From positions 1 to 63,713 of the forward strand of contig JANBPT010000163.1 in assembly GCA_027575765.1 (NCBI GenBank): 63,713 nucleotides of DNA, read 5' to 3'. The notes beneath the pieces were generated by a model, which was not told the origin of the DNA, made no database searches, and worked only from the letters and a program-made list of their open reading frames with translations. Each line of letters begins with the position of its first letter. The first letter of the stretch is position 1. The DNA comes from Tieghemiomyces parasiticus. Taxonomy: Eukaryota > Kickxellomycota > Dimargaritomycetes > Dimargaritales > Dimargaritaceae. The position numbers and the translations under genes are program-made. Shown here piece by piece: positions 36,359 through 46,129 of this stretch.

Positions 36359-39300
36359 TTAGTGCTGGAAGCCGTGGCCGGCCGATCCGTTCGACCCTGC
36401 CGTGGCGGTATTGTGCTCACCAAAATGACTGCCAACCCCGCCGTTGCTATTAAGGAACGCCGGTAGACCGAGGCCGTTAGCGCCTACCTGGGCGTGCGGG
36501 GCAAAGGGCGCCGCCGGGCTCAGAAGAGAGGTCGGGGGATTGTGGGGGCCACTCGACACGCCACTACCGCCAGACGATACGCCCAGGGGCATCCACGGGC
36601 CGAGGTTACTACCGTGATGCTGCTGCTGCTGGTCGTGGTGCATAAACATCCCGGGTTGCGGATGTGGGTGGTGCGGCGGATGGTGAGGAAGGTGGTGTGG
36701 CAGATGGCCAAGATGGCCCGGATAGCCACTGCTGCTAGCAGTGGAAACACCGAACGGCGGTGGCGGCTGCTGCTGGAATGAATAGTTTAAGGGCTGCTGC
36801 TGGTGATCCATCCCAAAGCCGGGCCCGTTGAGAAAACCCAAGTCCGGGTAGGGTCCACCAGCTAGGCCCATACCTTGGTTGTGACCAGGCAGCATCCCCA
36901 GCTGGGCTGACAACGAGGGCGGGGGTCCGTGGCTGCCGGTATCGTGTAGGAAACTAGAGAGGTTACTATTACCGCCCGCGCTGGCGGGTGCCCCAAAGCC
37001 AGGCGAAAGCAGCGGGAGGTGGTGATGGTGCTGCTGGTGATTGCTATTACCGAACAGACCGTGAGGAGGCTCCAGGTAGTTAGGACCATTGGCGGCGGGA
37101 CCACTCGAGGGCAGGCCGTGAAGCAGGCTGTTGCCAGTCCGACCAGAGAGCCCGCCCAGTCCGGCCGAAACCCCGCCACCAGTAGACGTGCCTGTCGACA
37201 GGTTGAGGCCGGCGTTGCGGAAAAGGGTGTCCAGGAGGTTGCGACCAGATTGGCTGGTAGGCGCAGACATTTCGGCGCTAGCGGCCACCGTGGTGGCAGC
37301 GAGGCTTTTCTCCTCGCCCTTGCCGGTGGCCCCTTCTTCTGTGGGAACCTTGCTAGCAAAGAAACGAGACTGAGTGCTACCCCCGATGGACACCTTACGG
37401 CCGCCAGCTTCCGCGGCAGCTGACGAGGGCCGCTGGTCCTCGCGCGCCGCCTGCAGCAGGGACCGGCGGCCTTGCCCGGCACGAATGGACATGATGGCCG
37501 GGTCCTCAAAGCCAACGGGGCTACGCTGACGGCCGGGCTGGTTGGTCGTGTTCAATGCCCCGGCGTCGATTAGTAGCTTGTCAATATTCTGCAGCGCTGA
37601 CTCTGTGGATGTCGGATTACTTGAGGTCGGGTAGGCCAGGCCCGCCAGGGGAGGAGGGGCGGCCTGGGAATCGCTTCCTGTTGGAGTCTGCTGCGATACG
37701 AGCCGGGCAAAAATCTCATTGAGTTGGCCGCTACGCTGCTGGTAGTCAAACCCGGAGGACGCATGGCTTACGCCACCGGGCGCCGACAGGCCGGATACCG
37801 TCCCTAGTAAGCGTGAAGCCAGGGAATGATCGCCCAGAGGTCCGCTGGCTTCCGCAAGTGTCGGAGGTGGAGCCAGATTGAAGGCTGCCGGGGTCAGGAG
37901 GTCCGACACCGGAGACTTGAGCACCGAGTCGCCATTGGCGGCCTTGAATCCGTCTAGGGATAAGCCCGGTCCTATGCGTGAGGAGGTACGGCTGAGGCCC
38001 GGCGGGGCGGCCAGGCCAGAGGTGGTTGTGGCCGAGGCCAAGGAACCGGGGTGACGTGGCGAGAGGGGCGCGTCGCCTCCGGTAGACTGGAAATGGTGGG
38101 CGAAGCGCGAAGTGGTTGGGGCCGGATTTAGTTTCAACTTGCTGAACAGGGCATCCATGGCGCTACGCTCCTCGTCGCGGCTGGCCAGCGGCAGGTCCGC
38201 GGTGGGCTCGGGGGCCACGCTGGCCCCAGGGGCGGCAGATATGCCACCGGACAGGGTGGAGGTGCGGCGGATCGGAGGGGGCATCGGATGGGCCTCAGCA
38301 GAGGAGCCCGTGTCGCTGGGTGTTCGGGTCAACTGGAACAGGGAACCGGGAGGACCGTCGCCGGCCGTACCCGCCAAGATGGAGTTGCCTAGATTGAGAT
38401 TAGGCAGAAACTCGTTGATCGGCGACTTGGGCCCGTCACCCACAGCCGGCAGGCTGCCATTGGGTAACCGAGGCGAGGCGAGTGGGGCATTGAAAGGGTC
38501 AAACCCGCGGACGGCAGATGGGGACCCGGAATCAGTGTCGGCAGGGGCTTGGGACAAAGTGTGGTCTGCCATTGGCGGTGAAGGAAGTTGCTCGGCAGTG
38601 GCAGCTGGAGACTCTTCGGAGAGCCGTGGTTTGAAAGGGTCGAACGAGCTCGAGTAGGTGGGCATGTCCTTGGCGCCCGCCTTCGGCTGGGCAGCCTCCC
38701 CCATGGCCGGAGAAGATGAAGAGGTGGCGGCGTCAGCTGTTGATATCGCGGCCGATTCTACAGCGCGCGGACTCGTGGCTGCGATCGCAGATGTAGCCGC
38801 TGGAATGGTCTTGGTGGCGGGACCGGCACTGCTGCCGCCCCCGGCAGCCGGCTCGTCGCTGATGCTAGTCCGCTTGGGCTTTGTCTCGGCGCGGCTGGTC
38901 TGCTTGCTGCTGAGGCGTGTGCTGAGCTTGAGGGTGGCCTTGCTCTCGGCCCGGCTGTCCTTTGCCACGCTGCCGTTGGATATGGACTTGGCGCGGGCCT
39001 TTCCGCTGGGACTGGTGACCAGACGCTCACTGACACGTAGGGTGTTGGCCCGATCGCGTTCCTCGGCCAATGGGGACGGTCGGCCGGAGGGTTTGGCGCT
39101 GCCCAGTCGGGCCCAGGAGGCGGTGGCCGGTAATGCTGAGCTGGGGGCAACATCCTTAGCGACACGTGATGAGCTGGATGTGGTGAGCCGGGGTTTCTCC
39201 TTGACGGCCGCGGCGAGACTGACGGGAGCCGGTTTCCGTACGGGACTCACGGCTCGCCGCTCAGTCTCCACGGGGGCGTTGAGAGCCGGGAAGAGCGTGG

Positions 39301-40214
39301 GTGAGGCGATGGACGGCACTTTGCCCTGGTTGGGCGACTTGCCCGCGGCCAGTTCCTCCTTCATATAGCTGTCAGCCTCCTGGCCGGGCTCGTGGAGATA
39401 CATGCAGTCTGGATTCTGGCAGGCCACGTGTCGCAGATAGTAGGTACAGTACTTGGTGGTGCCGAATGTGGCCTTGAGCTGCTTGCCATCCGACATGCTG
39501 CCATCGACGGCCGCGATGGCTCGGGCGGCGTCGTCCTTGCGCGCGTACGTGAGATACACCCCATAACTGAGGTGTGGGTGCTGGGTCGAACTGGAGGAAG
39601 ATCCGCCGGACGGAGACCCTTGGCCGCCGCTGTTTCGCTTGTTGACCACAACCTTGGTGATCTTGCCAAACTGACCAAAGTACTCGTGCCGCCGCAGTGT
39701 TTCCTCGTTAGCCACGCGGTTGCTGAGGCCGATGATGTACACCAAGTTTTTCTGGATCACGCGCATATTCTGCATGTGCTTGCGGGATGAATTCTCCGCT
39801 TCCCGCTGCTGCCGCTGCTTAGCCCGTTTCTCCTGTTTTAGACGCTGAATGTCTTCCTTGGTCAGCGGCGTAAAAATGGGCGTTTGTTCCGAATAAGTCC
39901 GGCGGCAGGCAGGGCACTTGTCGTTCAAGTCTTCCTTAATGTGATTCCAGCAGAATCGACAGACCTACACCGGAGGAGGGAGGGCAGGACAAGGATATGG
40001 AAAATGGAGGGCGTAATATAGGAGTTAGGTGGGCCAGAGGGGAGCTTGGCGGTGGCGGTGTAGACCGACGGGATAGCAGCTTATAGTTGGTCGGTCAATG
40101 GCAAGCGTGCAGTATAGTTACCTGGTAACCGCAGGCGCACGGCTTGAAGCCGCGATCGGAAAAATCCATCTCCTCGAGACAGAGGGGGCACTCCCAATCT
40201 TCAACTGTCAGCAT
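36359..40214 (-). CDS. NOT4: CCR4-NOT complex E3 ubiquitin ligase Not4 (1232 aa, 2 exons)
   Basis: RING-type ubiquitin ligase of the CCR4-NOT complex, acting in mRNA decay and co-translational quality control. Exon 1 is 40122-40214 and exon 2 is 36359-39964, with a 157 nt intron inside the RING; both sides are phase 0. The C4C4 RING characteristic of Not4 is complete: Cys 9, 12, 26, 28, 33, 36, 48, 51, with CGYQVCRFCW spanning the splice junction. A basic coiled coil (about 65-97) follows, then an RRM (about 103-198) and a CCCH finger, C204-x8-C213-x4-C218-x3-H222. The remaining about 1000 residues are low complexity (Ser/Pro/Gly, then His/Gln-rich near the C-terminus). That tail makes the protein about twice the usual length (yeast and human are below about 600). 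Confidence 0.96.
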
Positions 40215-43200
40215 GGTACAAGTGAACAGACGGGCGGAGTGGTGGGCGGATAAAGGGGGTAGGCTGGTCGGGTGGGGCGCAACTAACGAAGTGGGATGCA
40301 GAGTACGGGTCGGTTGAGGGTATGGGTGACAAGCTTGGAGATGGGCGATGGGTCGGGGCAGGTGGATGCGGCAGAAGGGAGGGAGATAGGCGGTGAGAGG
40401 TCGCCTGTCAGGAGCACGGTGGTGAGTGAAAGGGCAGAGTCTATGGAGGGCGGTGGCGGACGAGTGGCGGGTGACGAAGGGATCGCGGAGCAGATGTGTG
40501 CGCGGGTCTGTGTGTGGCTAAAGATGGAGGAGAGATGCAGGAGGAGGAGAGGATCAGCCGAGATTCCGGTTGGTAGATACGGCGCTAGGGAGGGGAGTTA
40601 GCGAGGGAAACGTGTAGGCTCTACAAGGGGCGGATGCAGGAACCGGTAATAGCAGAAGCGAACGAGCGAGAGCGTGGAGGTCGAGGCAGTGGTGAGGAGG
40701 GCGGTGGGGATTAGTATCGGGTTGTACTGCCAAGGTAAGTGGAAGGAATCCAGCGCGAAAGCGAGGCTCGCGTGGAGGGGGGGGGGGCTTCAATCAAAGC
40801 TACTAGGCCCACTGGGAAGGACAGGGAAACCGTTTGCAAAGTGTGCGTGTGTGGGGGGGGGGGGGGGTGCAGAGGCGGGGACGAGTGGAGGTATTGTGGA
40901 GGCCAGACAATAATTGGCCTACCCCTTCAACCAAAAAAAAAAAGCTAAAGGCCGGCCCGATTCGGCAGCCCTCAGGGGTTCTCTGCCACATATCCAGTGC
41001 ACCTCGTTGGTAGCGGCTCCCTATCTCACACGGCGAGCGGAGGCCAGAGGGGTTTTTGGCCCGGTAGCCCTAATTAAAGGTACCAGTCTAGGTGCCGCAA
41101 GGTTAGAAGCGGACGCAACGTGCTGGATTCGGCAGGCTCTGGTCCCCTGGCCGGGCTGGGTGGCGAGTCCAACCTCCCCCTGGCTCAGGACTGCCCAGCC
41201 CTAGCGAAGGCTGGTTTGCGAGCCCCTCTCTCAGGTATGGGTACACGAGCAGCATAAGCGTTGCTCACAGGGTATGAATGCAACTCCGCAGACGACCACT
41301 GGCGGGCCCATGTGTGGGGACGGATGCGCAACCCTAGGTCCACATTGCGGAGATGGAAGGCCTTCGTTCCGGGTACCATGACTTACATCGGCGGGTTGGC
41401 GATAAGGATTGGGAGAGTCAGAGCTGGCATGTGCAACAGGCGGGTCAGGAGGGGTGGGACTAAAAGGGTCAGCCAGGGACGAGAGTTGTGCACGACTAAC
41501 TGCAGGGAAGGTCTAGGAAGAAAGACAGGGAAAAGCAGGTACTGACAGGACGCCTTTGACTGGGAGCAGGTCTAGGGAGGATGGTGGAGAGGGTGGGCGG
41601 CCGTTGCATGGCGAAGCGTGCCGCCGACCACGGCCACGGTATTTGCTCGTTTGTGTGTGTGTGCGTGTGTGTGTAGGTGTGAGTGTTCGCGAGGGCAATG
41701 AAATCGGCCACGACTGTGGTGTTGTGTACCGCCCAGGCTGACAGCGTCTCCCTCCACACTCGGCAACCTTACGGGGCATTCGGAATAGGCTGATATGCGC
41801 TATTCGTGGCGCGGCGAACCAGGCACCCTGTGTCCAGGCGAGTAGAGGCTTGGCCAGATGTCACCGTATCAGGGGTGCGGAGTATTCGCGATACCCAGTT
41901 GCTGCGTTTTCCTTTCAAGACACGCTGCACCGACTTGCGGAGTGATGGTGGTTGCCTGCGCGGCGGGTGGTCCGTGGCAATAGCCGTATCGCCGGTTCCG
42001 CCCTGCCAGCCTTGGCCACCCTCCACACTGGCACATCCCCCGCCGGAAGTCGCTTCTGCCATCGAGACACCTCTGCCTGGTCCGGATCCTCTACTCGGGA
42101 ACCCAACTACAAGTCAGCTGGCCCCGAGCGGGACCCTCAGGCCACCCCTCCCACACGGTATCTGCTGACCCGCCAGGAAATCGTGGAGCTGGCTGCAACA
42201 GGCATACGCGTATCCCTCAGTGGAAGGCGCTGGTGAAGGACGGGGAGGGAGGGTAGGAAGTAAACCGGTCAGCCGCCGCACATGGTATTGCGAATTCTGA
42301 TAATCGGCGGCTGTGTCAAAGTATCGGCAGAGGGTGGTCGGGTCCAAAGATAGGGGCATGGTATGCTTGTGGATGGTGGCGACTTGGCCGGGTGCCGCCA
42401 GAACTACTAACGAGGCTATCCCAGTGCCGGCCGTCGATTATACCTGCGTGATGGCCAAGGCAGGTATGTCACCTCTCAATTGGCTTGGATGTGCCACCTT
42501 GTCCGGTGGCAACACGCTCTCCTGATAACACAGTGCAGTATCGACCGTGCTCGCCCAATACCGCCCGCTCAGACCAACCACTCGACCGTCCGTCGTTGCC
42601 GTCAGCCACCGCACGTTCTTATTTCCATCCACCGGCCTTAGTGACCACGTCAACCTATTCCGATTAGGTCACATTTTCTCGCTCGACCGTGATTTTCCCT
42701 CCCTCGTTCCATGTCACGTCTTGGATTTAGCGACTCGACAGTGCTGATGCCAGCAGTCCATCCGCAGTAACCGGTGGCGTCGTGGTGAGTCGCCACGCGC
42801 TAAACCTTGCCCTGCAGCTGCGTCACACCCGATCCGATTCTCGTATCACGCAGGGCGATCGAATTATCCACTCGCTGACCGCCTACTCGCCGCCTCCCTC
42901 ACCGCGAGGCCACGACGGGTCGGTAGGTGCCGGACAGGACGAACCGGCGACATTGGCGGGCCGTTTATCGTAATACCCACCACATATTGGTCTATCCTCT
43001 GCTGCATGGCTCGCAATCCTTTTAGTTTGGCACATTTTTCTTGCAGCTGCTTTAGTACGAAATGTAGCCGTCAAAGTCAAGCTGGGTATGGAAGGCGGTG
43101 GGGTTTTGATAAAGGGCGGACGTGTCCACGAATACCCCCGGTACACGCGAAAAATGAACCAACGGCACGGTCACCGCTAACAAAGCGCACAGGCTGGTCG

Positions 43201-43340
43201 TTGCAAAAGGGAGAGCGAGAGATGGAAAGAAGACAAACCGAGGTCTCCTCCCTCACCTGCTGCCTTCTTTGTGATGGCTGTATGGCCCGTCCGAGGCCTG
43301 ACATTCCAGGTTGCCTAAACCAATGACTGACCGAGTCGGG
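40215..43340. other. 5' region of NOT4 and gene-free DNA
   Basis: From 40215 to about 40720 the plus strand is G/A-rich, consistent with the pyrimidine-rich leader of the minus-strand NOT4 gene. The rest is without a supported gene. A 15-base G run (40853-40867) and a GT-rich tract (41653-41677) are present. Frames in this area are short shadows without domains. Confidence 0.5.
40853..40867. repeat. Poly-G run (15 G)
   Basis: The longest homopolymer of the window; the exact count may be unreliable. Confidence 0.9.
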
Positions 43341-44045
43341 TCATCAGTCATCGAAGGTGCCCTTCCCTCCCCCTTTCTCTCTCGCTCTACGCCAGCCACC
43401 CGCTTTGTTGCCGTCGGCCCTTTCTGCCTTTCTTTTGGCGTCGCAGCCACGCCATGGTTGCGGGATCCCCCACTGCTGGTGGCCTTCCTATCCCGAGTTC
43501 TGTCGCCACCTCCCCTTGATTAAAAGTAGCTGTATCGTATAGCCCGCTACCGTACCTCATCTACGCCGCGCCTAGGTTCCGATCATTAGACCTTGTGTAA
43601 CGAACCCGACGGACAAGTAGAGAGGTAACGGTGACCGCGATGTTAACCAAAAAAAAAAACTGTCTGTGGCGGCGAGGGCCGTGCACCCTCTTCCTCTCCG
43701 TTGAGTCTACACCTTGTGCCTACTGCCACAGCGTCGGAGACCAGCGACTCGCGTATATAAACCGCGCTCATCTCGCCGCATCTAATCCCTAAACTTCGGT
43801 ACCCTAGACCTCGCCTTGCTGTCACTCCGTCGCGCTGACCTTCACCTCCTCACCCATCGCTGCCTTCTATAGCCCTCCTTCCATTCACTTATCCAGCTCT
43901 CGTTTCGCTTCCTCGCCTCCACACTCCAACCTTTAGCGACAGTACAGCAAGTCTTCGTCTAACTGAAGCAATCAAACCTCGACCTTCGGTCTGCCCTGCT
44001 TTATTACACTCACCTTTGCTCCCACTCCGCACACCACCAAACGCC
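43341..44045 (+). promoter_or_regulatory. Promoter and leader of the GPI-protein gene
   Basis: TATATAA at 43754-43760 is the likely TATA box. From there to the start codon the plus strand is C/T-rich, giving a 5' leader of about 250 bases. The composition mirrors other 5' regions in this window. Confidence 0.6.
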
Positions 44046-44810
44046 ATGAAGTACGCCACTTCTGCCGCCCTGGTCGCTTTGCTTGCCACGACCGCCATCG
44101 TCTCGGCGCAAACAGCCGTCACGGCTGGCGCGGACCTCCAATCGGCACTTGCCGCCCCAACCCTTGTGGACCCCATCTCTGTCACCGCTCCGAGTACTGC
44201 CCCCGCTGTTGCTCTTGACGCCGCCCGCACCGATGCCGACAGCCCTGTCACCAAACTGACTACGAACGGGCTCTCCAATATCAAGCCGGAGGATCTCCAG
44301 CGTCTTCAGGAGATCCTTGCGAAGGCCCAAGAAAACCCGTCGGATGATACCTCCCCCACTACCTCTGCTGCTTCTGCCACGACTGCCAGCGCCAACATCG
44401 CCTCCCCCACCACCTCTTCCGGCAACCGCGCCACCAAGGGCGACGATGCCTGCTCGACCGAGACGGGTACCACAGGCCGCAGCTGTATCGAGAATGCCCC
44501 GGGTAGCGGCTGCACCAAACTACTCAACCAGGCTAACTGCGCCGATAACTGCCCGTCCGGTACCCAGATGTTCGCTTTCATCGAAGGCCGTCGCAGTGAT
44601 ATTGCAAGCTGCAAGAGTGAGACCGATGATAAGAGCAGCTCCGTGAGCATCTCAACCAAGAGTAGTACTGCCAGCAAGACCTCGTCCACCCGCCCTTCCA
44701 ACACCTCCTCCTCATCCTCGTCCGATGATGACTCGGCTGCCGGGATCCTTACCCCTGGTTTCTCCATCGCCCTCGCCGCCGCCCCCATGCTCGCGTACAT
44801 CCTGCAGTAA
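44046..44810 (+). CDS. Secreted GPI-anchored Ser/Thr-rich protein with a six-cysteine region (254 aa)
   Basis: Signal peptide MKYATSAALVALLATTAIVSA; the ATG at 44046 is preferred over an in-frame one ten codons upstream because it opens the signal directly. Residues about 22-130 are Ala/Thr/Ser-rich. A cysteine region (about 138-200) has six Cys (DDAC, GRSC, GSGC, QANC, ADNC, IASC). A Ser/Thr stretch follows, then a short acidic SSSDDD segment and a C-terminal hydrophobic tail (GFSIALAAAPMLAYIL), the layout of a GPI-anchor signal with an omega site near DDSAAG. Probably a plasma-membrane or wall protein. The cysteine domain is not one I can name, and its spacing differs from the CBM19-like family. 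Intronless. Confidence 0.85.
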   Translation: MKYATSAALVALLATTAIVSAQTAVTAGADLQSALAAPTLVDPISVTAPSTAPAVALDAARTDADSPVTKLTTNGLSNIKPEDLQRLQEILAKAQENPSDDTSPTTSAASATTASANIASPTTSSGNRATKGDDACSTETGTTGRSCIENAPGSGCTKLLNQANCADNCPSGTQMFAFIEGRRSDIASCKSETDDKSSSVSISTKSSTASKTSSTRPSNTSSSSSSDDDSAAGILTPGFSIALAAAPMLAYILQ

Positions 44811-44833
44811 ATATATATATATATATATATATA
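44809..44833 (+). repeat. (AT)n tract beginning at the stop codon
   Basis: The TAA stop runs straight into about 11 AT units. In the mRNA this would be an AU repeat at the very start of the 3' UTR. UAUAUA is known as a fungal 3'-end efficiency element, so a role in polyadenylation is possible. Confidence 0.9.
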
Positions 44834-46129
44834 AGTCCCTAGCTGCCCCAAGGATGAAACGATGGTGATTCCCTTGCTCCTTTTTACCCTTTTCCCCCTT
44901 TATTTCTGTCCGTTACTTTCCAATCATTTTCTTTTCCCCCTCTTTTAGCTATGACTCTTCTTTTACGTTGTAAATAACCCCCGCAGCCACCGGCCTTCAA
45001 GGCTAAGCTCCCTCCCTAACCCCTTCTCCTTCCCTGTCACTTCATGGTCAACCTCCCTCCCCTGGTCGCTCGATTCACCTGGCGTCTGTACTTAGTCTGC
45101 TTTCCTCTCTCCGATTTTTGCTTATTTCCTTCCCCTTAGTTAGCCACCGGCTTGCACAACTGGGCTACTATTAGCAGTATCTGTATATAAACATGACCTG
45201 AAAAGTATACCACATGGTTGTATCGATGTAGAGTGGCGGTGTAATGTTTGAAGAAGGAAAGTGTAAGGGATGGACAGCCGCATCACGACGCCTTATCTGC
45301 TGATAATAATAGAACATCTCGATCCAGCCGGTACCCGGCCAACCGAGAGCGTATGAGTTTTTATTTTATTTTATTTTAAAAAAAGGCACCTCACGCCCTT
45401 TGCACTCATCCTCTCCTCCCTCGGCCAACAATAGTAACCCCGCCAGGCGCCGCCGCGGTTAGTCGGTCCGTTCGTAAAGCTGGCGGGTCGACCAGAGGTT
45501 TCGAACAACTATTCAGAATTCTCACAATGAACCACTAGACTTGTAACGTCCGGTGACTTTCGGCGGCTGTTGTTTTTTTCCCTTTCTCCAGTTGCCCCTC
45601 CTCTCTCCTTGATTCCTTCACTCTCATCGACGATACTCCGCCCCGGTCTAATAGAGGGGGGAAGCCACTAGCAAGAGAAAGAGAATTTACAGATGGTGTG
45701 GGTGGCTATTCACATTTTATCGCTGTACTATTGGGGCTACAATGGCGGGCCACAAGCTAAGATGAAGTAAAGGGAGAATGCAAAATTATGGGGCGATCAT
45801 ATAAATAGAGAGAGAGGGGGGGGAATAGACCACCTACTACTGCAATAGCTATTGCCATGAGAAAGTAAAGGCTTACCTACCAGTCGCAAAGAAAGGGTAT
45901 CTGAGAAAAGATCGTAGGCGTGAAACCCCCGGACAAAAAAAAATAGACCTAATAACAAAGCATAGACTACATGACAGACATTCGTCAAACCGCACTGAAA
46001 AGAGAAGAGCGTAAAAATATACATAATGAGGCCAGTGCAATTAAAAAGTAATACTAATACTGACACTGCGGTGCACAACATAGGCAACGTGCTCATGCAT
46101 ACCTTGCGTTCACAGCGCCGATAAGGCGC
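44834..46129. other. Convergent intergenic region
   Basis: This lies between the plus-strand GPI-protein gene and the minus-strand SH3-protein gene. It holds an (ATTTT)n/poly-A tract at 45358-45384, which could serve 3'-end formation. A hydrophobic minus-strand frame at 45797-46096 is discussed under rejected items. Confidence 0.5.
45358..45384. terminator. (ATTTT)n plus poly-A tract in the convergent spacer
   Basis: A/T-only tract midway between two converging genes. A terminator role is suggested by position only. Confidence 0.3.

Noticed and set aside
41653..41677. GT-rich tract considered as telomere-like repeat
   Set aside because: The units are plain GT with few interruptions, not a telomeric unit, and it lies in the middle of the window.
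45797..46096. Hydrophobic minus-strand frame (99 codons) just after the SH3-protein gene
   Set aside because: It has two membrane-like stretches and exon-like borders, but it starts within about 35 bases of the upstream stop, has no promoter room, and the local T-rich DNA gives hydrophobic frames by chance. It remains possible as part of an unseen gene.
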